Positions 32,392 through 41,066 of a stretch of DNA of 64,000 nt are shown piece after piece. Under the pieces are notes generated by a model, which saw nothing but the letters and a program-made list of their open reading frames with translations, did no database searches and was not told the origin of the DNA. This DNA is from Halomonas halophila (GTDB lineage Bacteria > Pseudomonadota > Gammaproteobacteria > Pseudomonadales > Halomonadaceae): positions 434,001 to 498,000 of the forward strand of contig NZ_CP129121.1 of assembly GCF_030406665.1 (NCBI RefSeq). The letters are read 5' to 3'. Positions within the stretch are counted from its first letter, which is position 1. Each line of letters begins with the position of its first letter. Made by a program: the position numbers and the translations under genes.

Positions 32392-33765
32392 TCAGAAGAA
32401 GGTCAGGCCGACCTGGAACAGCCGCTCCACGTCGCGGATGCGGCGCTTGTCGATGACGAACAGAATGATGTGATCCCCGGACTGGATGACCACGTCGTCG
32501 TGGGCGATCAGCACGTCCTTGCCGCGCACCACGGCACCGATGGTGGTGCCCCGGGGGAGGTCGATCTCGCCAATGGCACGGCCGACCACCTTGGACGACT
32601 GCTGGTCGCCGTGGGCGATGGCCTCGATGGCCTCGGCGGCGCCGCGGCGCAGCGAGTGCACGTTGACGATGTCGCCGCGACGCACGTGGGTCAGCAGGCT
32701 GCCGATGGTGGCCTGCTGCGGCGAGATGGCAATGTCGATCTCGCCGCCCTGGACCAGGTCGACGTAGGCGGCGTTGTTGATCAGGGTGAGGACCTTCTTG
32801 GCGCCCATGCGCTTGGCCAGCATCGACGACATGATGTTGACCTCGTCGTCGTTGGTCAGCGCGCAGAAGATATCGCAGTCCTCGATGTTCTCTTCCTCCA
32901 GCAGGCGCTTGCTGGTGGCGCTGCCGTGGAGCACCACGGTGCGGTCGAGGCGCTCGGAGAGCTGGGTGCAGCGCTCGAGGCTGTGCTCGACGATCTTCAC
33001 CTGGTGGCTGTGCTCGAGGTGCTCGGCGAGGCGCTCGCCGATGTTGCCGCCGCCGGCGATGATCACCCGGCGGAAGTCGCGCTCGAGGCGACGCAGCTCG
33101 CTCATCACCGCGCGGATGTCGCGGCGGTCGGCGATGAAGAACACCTCGTCGTCGGCCTCGATGACGGTGTCGCCGCGGGGGATGATCGGCCGGTTGCGGC
33201 GATAGATGGCCGCCACCCGGGTGTCCACGCTGGGCATGTGGCGGCGCAGGAAGCCGAGCTCCTGGCCGACCAGCGGGCCGCCGTAGAAGGCCTTCACCGC
33301 CACCAGCTGGACCTGGCCCCCGGCGAATTCCAGCACCTGCAGGGCGCCAGGGTGCTCGATCAACCGGCGGATATGGTCGGTGACCACCTGCTCGGGGCTG
33401 ATCAGCACGTCGATGGGCACCGCCTCGTGGGCGAACAGGCCCTTGCGGGTCAGGTAGGCGGTGGCGCGGACGCGGGCGATCTTGGTCGGCGTGCGGAACA
33501 GCGTGTAGGCGACCTGACAGGCGATCATGTTCACCTCGTCGGAGTTGGTCACCGCGATCAGCATGTCGGCGTCTTCGCAGCCCGCCTGGCGCAGCACCAT
33601 CGGATAGGAGCCGGCGCCGGTCACGGTGCGGATATCGAGCCGGGTATGAAGCTCGCGGAGCTTCTTGGCATCGGTGTCCACCACCGTGATCTCGTTCTCT
33701 TCGTGCGCCAGGTGTTCGGCCAGGGTTCCGCCGACCTGGCCGGCGCCGAGGATGATGATCTTCAT
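32392..33765 (-). CDS. trkA: Trk system potassium uptake protein TrkA
   Basis: Cytoplasmic gating ring subunit (457 aa) with two RCK halves. Each begins with a Rossmann NAD-binding motif (MKIIILGAGQVGGTLAEHL at 1-19 and VIIAGGGNIGERLAEHL near 234-250), followed by TrkA_C domains (about 140-225 and 370-457). It binds NAD(H)/ATP and controls TrkH. It lies in the conserved order def-fmt-rsmB-trkA, but a dodecin gene and hairpins separate it from rsmB here. Confidence 0.97.
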   Translation of the reverse strand: MKIIILGAGQVGGTLAEHLAHEENEITVVDTDAKKLRELHTRLDIRTVTGAGSYPMVLRQAGCEDADMLIAVTNSDEVNMIACQVAYTLFRTPTKIARVRATAYLTRKGLFAHEAVPIDVLISPEQVVTDHIRRLIEHPGALQVLEFAGGQVQLVAVKAFYGGPLVGQELGFLRRHMPSVDTRVAAIYRRNRPIIPRGDTVIEADDEVFFIADRRDIRAVMSELRRLERDFRRVIIAGGGNIGERLAEHLEHSHQVKIVEHSLERCTQLSERLDRTVVLHGSATSKRLLEEENIEDCDIFCALTNDDEVNIMSSMLAKRMGAKKVLTLINNAAYVDLVQGGEIDIAISPQQATIGSLLTHVRRGDIVNVHSLRRGAAEAIEAIAHGDQQSSKVVGRAIGEIDLPRGTTIGAVVRGKDVLIAHDDVVIQSGDHIILFVIDKRRIRDVERLFQVGLTFF

Positions 33766-33791
33766 CGCGTGTCACAGTCCGCAGCAAGACG

Positions 33792-33814
33792 GACGGCGCC
33801 GCGCGAGCGCCGTC
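33792..33814 (-). terminator. hairpin after the dodecin gene
   Basis: 8-bp stem (gacggcgc / gcgccgtc) with a 7-nt loop in the 107-bp gap between the dodecin stop and the trkA start. No strong T-run. Confidence 0.45.
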
Positions 33815-33872
33815 TCTGGATGGGCGGCAAGCCTAAACCAGCCGTGGGTGGATGAACAGGGCGGAATCGCGC

Positions 33873-34076
33873 TCAGTCCAGGGTGAAGCCGACCTTGATC
33901 GTGACCTGCCAGTGGGCCACCCGGCCGTGCTCGATGTGGCCGCGGGTGTCGATGACCTCGAACCAGCGCATGCCGTGCAGGCTCTCCGAGGCCTTGGTCA
34001 GCGCGCCCTGGATGGCGTCCTCGATGCTGGTCTCGGAGCTGCCGGTCAGCTCGATGTGCTTGTAGGTGTGGTTCAT
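33873..34076 (-). CDS. dodecin (flavin-storage protein)
   Basis: A 67-aa dodecin, which assembles into a hollow dodecamer and binds FMN/riboflavin-type ligands. HTYKHIELTGSSETSIEDAI, the central MRWFEVIDTRGHIEHG and the C-terminal WQVTIKVGF are diagnostic; the Trp of RWFEV stacks on the flavin in known structures. The ATG at 34076 has AGAGGA 8 bases upstream. It sits between rsmB and trkA, which are adjacent in E. coli, and a 15-bp hairpin isolates it from rsmB, so it is likely a separate transcript. Confidence 0.93.
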   Translation of the reverse strand: MNHTYKHIELTGSSETSIEDAIQGALTKASESLHGMRWFEVIDTRGHIEHGRVAHWQVTIKVGFTLD

Positions 34077-34108
34077 GGTGTCGTCCTCTGGCAGCGGGGA
34101 AATGGCAC

Positions 34109-34141
34109 GGATGCCGGCGCGGGAGGCCCGTGCCGGCATCC
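34109..34141 (-). terminator. rsmB terminator
   Basis: Fifteen paired bases (one G-T) with a 3-nt loop: left arm 34109-34123, right arm 34127-34141. It begins 10 bp after the rsmB stop on the minus strand. Confidence 0.8.
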
Positions 34142-34150
34142 TCGGGCCGC

Positions 34151-35491
34151 TCAGTCGGCCCGCTTCCTCAGTCTGGCATAGAAGAAGCCGTCATGGCTGT
34201 CGGCGCTTGGCAGCAGCTGGCGGCCGGCCCCGGCGGGACGGCCCCAGGCCACGCCTTCCGGCGTGGTGACCTCGGCGTCCGGGGTGCGCGCCAGGAAGGC
34301 GGCGACCTGGTCGGCGTTCTCCTCCGGCAGCACCGAGCAGGTGGCGTAGAGCAGGGTGCCGCCCGGGGCCAGCAGCGGCCACAGGTTGTCGAGCAGCCGG
34401 GCCTGCAGTTCGGCCAGCTTGGCGATGTCCGAGGGGCGGCGCAGGCGCTTGATGTCCGGGTGGCGGCGGATCACGCCGCTGCCGGAACAGGGCGCGTCGA
34501 GCAGGATGGCGTCGAAGGGCGTGCCGTCCCACCAGTCGCGCCGGGTGGCGTCGCCGTGGGCCAGGTCGGCCTCCAGGCCGAGCCGCGACAGGGTGTCTTC
34601 CACCCGTGCCAGGCGGGTGTCGTCGCTGTCGATGGCCTGCAGGTCGACGTCGAACAGCTCGAGCAGATGGGCGGTCTTGCCGCCCGGCGCGCAGCAGGCG
34701 TCCAGCACCCGGGCGCCGGGGCGCGGGGCGAGCGTCGGGCCGAGCAGCTCGGCGGCCAGCTGGGCCGCCTCGTCCTGCACGCTGACCAGCCCTTCCTGGA
34801 AGCCGGGCAGCTGGCCGACGTCGCAGGGCTCGTCGAGGGTCAGGCCCTCGGGGGAGTGCAGGCACAGGCGGGCGCCGATGTCCGGGGTATCGAGCCGCGC
34901 GAGGTAGCTCTCGCGGTCGCCGTGGCGGCGATTGACGCGCAGCGTCATCGGGCCCGGCAGGTTGTTGGCCTCGCAGATCGCCCGCCAGTCGTCCGGCCAG
35001 GCCTGGCGGAAGGCCTTGAGCCACCACTTGGGATGCAGCAGCGCCACCGCCGGATCGCGATCGACCTCGGCCTGGAGCGGGCCGGCCTCGCGCTGCAGGC
35101 GGCGCAGGCAGCCGTTGAGCACCCGGGTGGCCCAGGGCTTGTTGATCAGCCGCGCGGCGCCGGCGGTCTCGCCCACCGCGGCGTGAGGCGGGATGCGCAT
35201 GTAGAGCAGCTGGTAGATGCCCACCAGCAGCAGCGCCTGAACGTCGGCGTCGCGGGGCTTGAACGGCTTGTCCAGCAGCTTGCCGGCGAGTGCCTCGAGG
35301 CGGCACAGGGTGCGGCAGCTGCCGAAGCACAGCTCCTTGAACAGGCTGCGGTCCCGGGAGACGACCTGATGGTCGTCGAGATTGCTGAGCGAGCCGCGGC
35401 CGGAGATCACCGGCACCAGGGCACGGGCGGCGGCGGCGCGCACCGCCTGGCCGGTGTCGGGCGAGCGGGAGGAATGGCGCGGCTGGTTCAT
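34151..35491 (-). CDS. rsmB: 16S rRNA (cytosine(967)-C(5))-methyltransferase
   Basis: RNA m5C methyltransferase (446 aa, also known as Sun/Fmu). NusB-like N-terminal domain at about 10-150; SAM-binding domain with VLDACCAPGGKTAHLLE; catalytic-site motifs LDAPCSGSGVIRRHPD (motif IV Cys) and LLYATCSVLPEEN (motif VI Cys). The ATG at 35491 overlaps the fmt stop by ATGA, as is usual in def-fmt-rsmB operons. Confidence 0.96.
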   Translation of the reverse strand: MNQPRHSSRSPDTGQAVRAAAARALVPVISGRGSLSNLDDHQVVSRDRSLFKELCFGSCRTLCRLEALAGKLLDKPFKPRDADVQALLLVGIYQLLYMRIPPHAAVGETAGAARLINKPWATRVLNGCLRRLQREAGPLQAEVDRDPAVALLHPKWWLKAFRQAWPDDWRAICEANNLPGPMTLRVNRRHGDRESYLARLDTPDIGARLCLHSPEGLTLDEPCDVGQLPGFQEGLVSVQDEAAQLAAELLGPTLAPRPGARVLDACCAPGGKTAHLLELFDVDLQAIDSDDTRLARVEDTLSRLGLEADLAHGDATRRDWWDGTPFDAILLDAPCSGSGVIRRHPDIKRLRRPSDIAKLAELQARLLDNLWPLLAPGGTLLYATCSVLPEENADQVAAFLARTPDAEVTTPEGVAWGRPAGAGRQLLPSADSHDGFFYARLRKRAD

Positions 35492-36480
35492 GCGGTGGTC
35501 TCCTGGTTCGGCCGGCCCAGGCGACTGCCGGGCGCGAATCGATCCGCGCGAGCCTTGAGCAGCTCGCGCACGTCGAGGGGCTTGCCGCCGGGCAGCTGGG
35601 CCCGGGTGACGCGAAGGACCTGATCGCCGCGCTCGCCGCAGGCGATGCGCAGGGCGTCGTCCGCTTGGGGCAGCAGGGTGCCGGGCGCGGCGCTTTCGCC
35701 GCCGGGTGTGGCTTGAGCGTCGGCCTCGGCCATCAGCAGGCGCAGGCGATCGTCGCCCATCGCGCACCAGGCCACCGGCCAGGGATTGAAGGCGTGGATG
35801 CGCGCGGCCAGGGCCTCGGCGTTCTCGCGGAAGTCCAGCTCGGCCTCGGCCTTGGACAGCTTGGCGGCATAGGTGACGCCGTCCTCGGGCTGGGGCGTGG
35901 CCGCGAGGCCGTCGCCGGCCAGCGCGTCCAGCGTCTCGACCATGGCCCGGCCGCCCTGGGCGGCCAGGGCATCGTGCAGGGCGCCGCCGGTGGTGGCGGC
36001 GGTGATCGGGGTGCGGGCGATACGCAGCATGGCGCCGGTGTCGAGCCCTTCGTCCATCTGCATGATGGTCACGCCGCTCTCGGCGTCGCCGGCCTCGATG
36101 GCGCGCTGGATGGGCGCTGCCCCGCGCCAGCGCGGCAGCAGCGAGGCGTGGACGTTGATGCAGCCGAGGCGCGGCGTGTCGAGCACCGCCTTGGGCAGGA
36201 TCAGGCCGTAGGCCACCACCACCATGATGTCGGCTTCGAGGGCGGCCAGTTCCGCCTGGGCCTCGGGCGTCTTCAGCGACGCCGGCTGGTAGACTGGCAG
36301 CTCATGTGCCAGGGCCAGCGCCTTGACCGGGCTCGGGGTGAGCTTGCGGCCGCGGCCGGCGGGGCGGTCGGGCTGGGTGTAGACGGCGACGACGCGATGG
36401 GAGCTCGCCAGCAACGCCGCCAGGCTCTCGGCGGCGAAGTCGGGCGTGCCGGCGAAGATGACGCGCAGGGGTCGGGACAT
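35488..36480 (-). CDS. fmt: methionyl-tRNA formyltransferase
   Basis: Formylates Met-tRNA for translation start, using 10-formyl-THF. 330 aa. The N-terminal Rossmann-like domain has VIFAGTPDFAAESL at the start, the SLLPRWRGAAPIQRAI active-site loop with the catalytic Asn-His (INVHASLLP) and GVTIMQMDEGLDTG with the catalytic Asp; the C-terminal OB-like domain spans about 210-315. The ATG at 36480 is preferred over an unsupported 28-residue extension. It is coupled to rsmB by overlap and is 118 bp from def with a hairpin between. Confidence 0.97.
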   Translation of the reverse strand: MSRPLRVIFAGTPDFAAESLAALLASSHRVVAVYTQPDRPAGRGRKLTPSPVKALALAHELPVYQPASLKTPEAQAELAALEADIMVVVAYGLILPKAVLDTPRLGCINVHASLLPRWRGAAPIQRAIEAGDAESGVTIMQMDEGLDTGAMLRIARTPITAATTGGALHDALAAQGGRAMVETLDALAGDGLAATPQPEDGVTYAAKLSKAEAELDFRENAEALAARIHAFNPWPVAWCAMGDDRLRLLMAEADAQATPGGESAAPGTLLPQADDALRIACGERGDQVLRVTRAQLPGGKPLDVRELLKARADRFAPGSRLGRPNQETTA

Positions 36481-36540
36481 GGGTTCGGGGCCTTGCCGGA
36501 ATGAATGCCGCCCATGATAACGGAGCCGGGCCCAAACGAC

Positions 36541-36572
36541 GAAGGCCGGCGCCCATCCGGGCACCGGCCTTC
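36541..36572 (-). terminator. hairpin between def and fmt
   Basis: Nine plus four paired bases with one mismatch and a 4-nt loop (gaaggccgg ... ccggccttc), 26 bp after the def stop. No T-run on the minus strand; it may attenuate rather than end transcription. Confidence 0.5.
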
Positions 36573-36597
36573 ATGTCGCGAAGGGCGTCGAGGCGGC

Positions 36598-37110
36598 TCA
36601 GGCCGGCTGGGTCAGCCGGTGGCGCTTCTGCATCTTCTTCATCACCCGGTCGCGCTTGAGCGGCGAGAGATAGTCGACGAACAGCACGCCCTCGAGGTGG
36701 TCGTACTCGTGCTGGATGCAGTGGGCCAGCAGGCCGTCGGCCTCGAGCTCGTAGGGCTGGCCGTCGCGATCCAGCGCCTCGAGCCGGACCTTCAGCGCCC
36801 GCGGCACCTCGGCGTAGTACTCGGGCACCGACAGGCAGCCCTCCTGCATCGGCTCGCGCTCCTCGCCGATCGGGGTGTACTCGGGGTTGATCAGCACCAG
36901 CGGCGTGCTCTGGTCCTCGCTGACGTCGATCACGATGACCCGGCGATGCACGTCCACCTGGGTGGCCGCCAGGCCGATGCCGGGTGCGGCGTACATGGTC
37001 TCGAGCATGTCGTCGACCAGCTGGCGCACCTCGTCGTCGACCGTCTCGACCGGGGCCGCCTTGGTGCGGAGCCGCTCGTCGGGGAATTCGAGAATGGGGA
37101 GTTTGGCCAT
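36598..37110 (-). CDS. def: peptide deformylase
   Basis: Fe2+/Zn2+ enzyme (170 aa) that removes the N-formyl group from new proteins. The three family motifs are complete: PGIGLAATQ (about 44-52), EGCLSVPE with the Cys ligand (about 90-97) and QHEYDHLEG with both His ligands and the catalytic Glu (about 133-141). It is the first gene of the def-fmt-rsmB series and divergent from the lysM-dprA unit, with about 165 bp between the starts. Confidence 0.98.
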   Translation of the reverse strand: MAKLPILEFPDERLRTKAAPVETVDDEVRQLVDDMLETMYAAPGIGLAATQVDVHRRVIVIDVSEDQSTPLVLINPEYTPIGEEREPMQEGCLSVPEYYAEVPRALKVRLEALDRDGQPYELEADGLLAHCIQHEYDHLEGVLFVDYLSPLKRDRVMKKMQKRHRLTQPA

Positions 37111-37274
37111 GGCGTTGGTGTCACCGTTGTGCTGTCATTCGGGAAATACGACTATTCTAGAAGCCTGCGGCGAGCCGGGAAACCGCGCCTCGCGCATCGT
37201 ATCGATAGCATCAGACTATACCACGATGGCGAGGTTCCCGGTGCCGCCGCGATCATCGGCCGGGGAGCAAGGGA

Positions 37275-38363
37275 ATGAAGCAGATCGGACGCAGCGGGCT
37301 CGTGAGGCGCTGGCTGGGGACGCTGGCGCTGGGGGCGATGGCGGCCGGTGTCGTCCAGGCGCAGGGGCTGTCCTGGAATGACGGGCTGCGGGGCGACGCG
37401 CCGGATCGCTATACCGTGGTGCGGGGCGATACCCTGTGGGACATCTCCGGGCGCTTCCTGCAGCACCCCTGGCAGTGGCCCGAGGTGTGGCAGGTCAATC
37501 CCCAGATCGAGAACCCGCACCTGATCTACCCCGGCGACATCGTCACCCTCTATGACTGCGGCGGCCGGGCCTGCCTGGGGCTGGAGCGCGGCCGGGGCGT
37601 GGTGCGCCTGTCGCCCGAGGTGCGCACCGTGCCGCGGCGCGAGGCCATCGACCCGATTCCGCTGGAATCCGTGCGCCTGTTCACCCGTGATCACCGGGTC
37701 ATCACCGACCCCGAGACGCTCGCCGAGCTGGCCTACGTGGTGGGCGGCGACGATCGGCGGCTGATCAGCGGTGCCGGCGATCGCTTCTATGCCCGCGGCG
37801 AGGTGCCGGCCGGCGGTCGCGTCGGCATCTATCGCCCCGGAAAGCGCTATCTCGACGAGGCTACCGGCGAGGTACTGGGCCTCAAGCTCGAGAGTGTGGG
37901 CGAGGCCCGCCAGCTGCGCCAGGAAGACGACATCGCGGTGCTCGAGGCCACCAGGACCCGCCAGGAGATCCGCAACGACGACATCATCCTGCCGCTGGAA
38001 GACCGTGGTCTGGTCACCGAGTTCCAGCCGCGGGCGCCGGAGCGCCGGGTCGACGGCCGCATCCTGTCGGTGCCCGGCGGCGTGCGCTTCATCGGGCGGC
38101 TGCAGATGGTCGCCCTGGACCGCGGTACCCGCGACGGCCTGGCGCCCGGCCATGTGCTGACGGTGGAGCAGCGCGGTGAGCTGGTCAACGACCCGCGCAC
38201 CGGCGAGATGCTGCGCCTGCCCGGCGAAGACGCCGGCCTGGTGATGGTCGTGCGGCCCTACGAGAAGATGAGCTACGGCCTGGTGATGCAGGCCTCGCGC
38301 ACCCTGGCGGTGGGCGATCGCCTGCATACCCCGGGCGCAGGCCTGGACACCGCGCAGCGCTAG
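37275..38363 (+). CDS. LysM-domain exported protein (upstream of dprA)
   Basis: A 362-aa predicted periplasmic protein: signal peptide at about 1-29 (LGTLALGAMAAGVVQAQG), one LysM peptidoglycan-binding domain at about 45-92 (YTVVRGDTLWDISGRFLQHPWQWPEVWQ split across the motif, then NPHLIYPGDIV), and a long C-terminal region without a recognised fold. Orthologues lie upstream of dprA in pseudomonads. The function is unknown, but cell-wall anchoring or surveillance fits. The GGGGAGCAAGGGA leader supports the ATG at 37275. First gene of the plus-strand lysM-dprA-tsaC-hemF-aroE series. Confidence 0.9.
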   Translation: MKQIGRSGLVRRWLGTLALGAMAAGVVQAQGLSWNDGLRGDAPDRYTVVRGDTLWDISGRFLQHPWQWPEVWQVNPQIENPHLIYPGDIVTLYDCGGRACLGLERGRGVVRLSPEVRTVPRREAIDPIPLESVRLFTRDHRVITDPETLAELAYVVGGDDRRLISGAGDRFYARGEVPAGGRVGIYRPGKRYLDEATGEVLGLKLESVGEARQLRQEDDIAVLEATRTRQEIRNDDIILPLEDRGLVTEFQPRAPERRVDGRILSVPGGVRFIGRLQMVALDRGTRDGLAPGHVLTVEQRGELVNDPRTGEMLRLPGEDAGLVMVVRPYEKMSYGLVMQASRTLAVGDRLHTPGAGLDTAQR

Positions 38364-38372
38364 GCCGCGATC

Positions 38373-39491
38373 ATGCCGACGGCCAGGGAGTGGTGGCTGC
38401 TGTCGCGCCTGCCCGGGCTCGGACCCGCGGGGCTGGCCGAACTCGCCGCCCGGGCCCCGGCCTGGCCCGAGGGCTGGCTGGCGGTGATGCCGCGCGAGGC
38501 GGCGACCGCCCTGCGGCTGTGGCTCGACCATCCCGCCAGGAGCCCGCTGACGGCCTCGCTCGATGCCGACGAGGCCTGGCTCGCCGAGGCGCCCGATCGC
38601 GTGCTGCTGCATCCCGATCATCCCGCCTGGCCGGCGCCGCTGGCCCAGATCGCCGATCCGCCGCCGGTGCTGTGGGCCTGGGGCGATCTCGGCGCGCTGG
38701 CGCCGCCGCGGCTGGCCATGGTCGGCACTCGCAAGCCGACTCGTGAGGGACTCGCCAACGCCGGCGGCTTCGCCCGGGCGTTGGCCGAGCGCGGCTGGGG
38801 CGTGGTCAGCGGCATGGCGCTGGGCATCGACGCCGCCGCCCAGCAGGCGGCGCTGGATGCCGGTGGACGCAGCGTGGCGGTGCTGGGCGGTGGGGCGGAC
38901 GTCATCTACCCGGCCCGCCATCGCGCCCTGCACGAGCGGCTGCGCGAGCCGGGCGGCCTGCTGCTGTCCGAACATCCGCCCGGCACCAAGCCTCATCCCG
39001 CCTTCTTCCCGCGCCGCAATCGCATCGTCACCGGGCTGTCTCGCGGCGTGCTGGTGGTGGAAGCCGCCGAGCGCAGCGGCTCGCTGGTCAGCGCCCGGCT
39101 GGCCGGCGAGCAGGGCCGCGAGCTGTTCGCCGTGCCGGGCTCGATCCACAATCCCCAGGCGCGCGGCTGCCTGGGGCTGCTGCGCGACGGCGCGGTGCTG
39201 GTGCGCGACGTCGACGACATCCTCGCCGAGCTGCCCGCCTGGGCCGCGCCGGTGGAGGCAACGCCCGCGTGTCCCGAGGCGGACGCTGCGCCGGCGGCCT
39301 CCACGGGCAACGACGACCCGCTGCTGGCCTGGCTCAGCGACACCCCGACCCCGGTCGATGCCCTGGTGAACCTCACCGGGCTGTCGGTGGCCGACTGCCA
39401 GCGCCGGTTGCTGGCCCTCGAGCTGGAGGGGCGCGCCGGCCCCGCCGCCGGCGGCTGGGTGCGCCTGCCGGCCCCCGGGGGAGCGTGGTAG
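38373..39491 (+). CDS. dprA: DNA processing protein DprA/Smf
   Basis: Loads RecA on incoming single-stranded DNA during natural transformation (372 aa). An N-terminal SAM-like region is followed by the Rossmann-like core (about 75-290) with MVGTRKPTREG, SGMALGIDAAAQQ, GGGADVIYPARH and FPRRNRIVTGLS, and a C-terminal DML1/winged-helix domain (about 315-370). It is present in many species that are not known to be competent, so it does not by itself prove transformation; pilW in this window is compatible with type IV pili. Confidence 0.95.
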   Translation: MPTAREWWLLSRLPGLGPAGLAELAARAPAWPEGWLAVMPREAATALRLWLDHPARSPLTASLDADEAWLAEAPDRVLLHPDHPAWPAPLAQIADPPPVLWAWGDLGALAPPRLAMVGTRKPTREGLANAGGFARALAERGWGVVSGMALGIDAAAQQAALDAGGRSVAVLGGGADVIYPARHRALHERLREPGGLLLSEHPPGTKPHPAFFPRRNRIVTGLSRGVLVVEAAERSGSLVSARLAGEQGRELFAVPGSIHNPQARGCLGLLRDGAVLVRDVDDILAELPAWAAPVEATPACPEADAAPAASTGNDDPLLAWLSDTPTPVDALVNLTGLSVADCQRRLLALELEGRAGPAAGGWVRLPAPGGAW

Positions 39492-39528
39492 AATCCCGGC
39501 CCATGTCGGACATCGCCGGAATCCCCAC

Positions 39529-40098
39529 ATGACCCTGGATCCTTCCCTCGCCGACGCCGTGGCCGCCCTGCGCGCCGGCGGCGTGATCGCCTATCCCACC
39601 GAGGCCGTCTGGGGCCTTGGCTGCGACCCTGACGACGCCACCGCCCTGACCCGGCTGCTCGCGCTCAAGCGCCGAGACCCGGCCAAGGGCGTGATCCTGG
39701 TGGCCGCCGACCTCGAGCAGCTGGCGCCCTGGCTGGAAGGGCTCGACGACGCCCGCCGGCAGGCCCTGGCCGAGCCCCGCGACACGCCGACCACCTGGCT
39801 GGTGCCGGACAACGGCCGGTCGCTGCCGCTGGTGCGTGGCGAGCACGACCGGGTGGCGCTGCGGGTCAGCGACCACCCGCTGGTCGCCGCCCTGTGCCGC
39901 GCCTTCGGCGGCCCCATCGTCTCGACCTCGGCCAACCGCGCCGGCGAGCCCTCGGCGATGAGCGCCGACGAGATCCGTGCGATCTTCGGTGACGGGCAAG
40001 ATGACGAGCTCGATGCCGTGCTCGACGGCCCACTGGGCGGCCACGACCGCCCCAGCACCATCCGCGACCTGGTCACCGGCCGCGTGCTGCGCGACTGA
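39529..40098 (+). CDS. tsaC: threonylcarbamoyl-AMP synthase
   Basis: Makes threonylcarbamoyl-AMP for the t6A37 modification of tRNA (189 aa, TsaC rather than the longer Sua5 form). YPTEAVWGLGCDP (about 22-34), LLALKRRDPAKGVILVA with the K-R motif (about 43-59) and the STSANRAGEPSAM end of the active site (about 130-142) are all present. Its product feeds the same modification that TcdA cyclises, and tcdA lies 14 kb away in this window. The ATG at 39529 lacks a strong ribosome binding site; TAGAAT at 39489 may be a -10. Confidence 0.95.
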   Translation: MTLDPSLADAVAALRAGGVIAYPTEAVWGLGCDPDDATALTRLLALKRRDPAKGVILVAADLEQLAPWLEGLDDARRQALAEPRDTPTTWLVPDNGRSLPLVRGEHDRVALRVSDHPLVAALCRAFGGPIVSTSANRAGEPSAMSADEIRAIFGDGQDDELDAVLDGPLGGHDRPSTIRDLVTGRVLRD

Positions 40099-40130
40099 CT
40101 CCCCGCTTCACTGCCGATCAAGGAGGCCCC

Positions 40131-41066
40131 GTGGCCTACGCCCATCTCGACCCCGTGAAGACCTATCTGCTCGACCTCCAGGACCGGCTGTGCGAGGCGC
40201 TGGCCGCCGAGGACGGCCAGGCGACCTTCCGCGAGGACGCCTGGGAGCGCGCCGAGGGCGGCGGCGGCCGCTCGCGGGTGATCGAAGACGGCGCCGTGTT
40301 CGAGAAGGGCGGCGTCAACTTTTCCCACGTGCATGGCGCGACCCTGCCGCCCTCGGCCACCGCCGCCCGGCCCGAGCTCGCCGGCCGCGGCTTTCACGCG
40401 GTGGGCGTGTCCTGGGTGCTGCATCCGACCAATCCCCACGTGCCCACCAGCCACGGCAACGTGCGCTTCCTGATCGCCGAGAAGGAGGGCGAGGACCCGG
40501 TATGGTGGTTCGGCGGCGGCTACGACCTGACGCCCTTCTACCCGGTGCTCGAGGACGTGCGCCACTGGCACCGGGTGGCCCGCGACGCCTGCGCGCCCTT
40601 CGGCGACGACGTCTACCCGCGCTTCAAGGCCTGGTGCGACGACTACTTCTACTTGAAGCATCGCGACGAGACCCGCGGCGTCGGCGGGCTGTTCTTCGAC
40701 GACCTCAACGAGGGCGGCTTCGACGACTGCTTCGCCTTCCAGCGCGCGGTCGGCGACAGTTTCCTCGACGCCTACCTGCCGATCGTGCGGCGCCGCCGCG
40801 AGACCGCCTATGGCGAGCGCGAGCGCGACTTCCAGCTCTATCGCCGCGGCCGCTACGTGGAGTTCAACCTGGTGTGGGACCGTGGGACCCTGTTCGGCCT
40901 GCAGAGCGGCGGGCGCACTGAATCGATCCTGATGTCGATGCCGCCGCTGGCGCGCTGGGAATATGCCTGGACGCCGGAAGCCGGCAGCCCCGAAGCGGAC
41001 CTCTACGACAACTACCTGGCGCCCCGGGACTGGCTGGGCGAGCAGGACAAGGAGAACCCGGCATGA
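40131..41066 (+). CDS. hemF: coproporphyrinogen III oxidase, oxygen-dependent
   Basis: Aerobic heme-synthesis enzyme (311 aa) that converts coproporphyrinogen III to protoporphyrinogen IX with O2. EKGGVNFSHVHG (about 58-69), the SWVLHPTNPHVPTSHGNVRF block with active-site His residues (about 93-113), WWFGGGYDLTPFYP (about 123-136) and FNLVWDRGTLFGLQSGGRTESILMS (about 245-270) identify it. The start is GTG at 40131 with AAGGAGG 5 bases upstream. It overlaps aroE by ATGA. Confidence 0.97.
   Translation: MAYAHLDPVKTYLLDLQDRLCEALAAEDGQATFREDAWERAEGGGGRSRVIEDGAVFEKGGVNFSHVHGATLPPSATAARPELAGRGFHAVGVSWVLHPTNPHVPTSHGNVRFLIAEKEGEDPVWWFGGGYDLTPFYPVLEDVRHWHRVARDACAPFGDDVYPRFKAWCDDYFYLKHRDETRGVGGLFFDDLNEGGFDDCFAFQRAVGDSFLDAYLPIVRRRRETAYGERERDFQLYRRGRYVEFNLVWDRGTLFGLQSGGRTESILMSMPPLARWEYAWTPEAGSPEADLYDNYLAPRDWLGEQDKENPA

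Noticed and set aside
31102..33855. 917-codon plus-strand open frame opposite trkH and trkA
   Set aside because: Same cause: GC-rich third positions keep the antisense frame open. The minus-strand genes have all family motifs.
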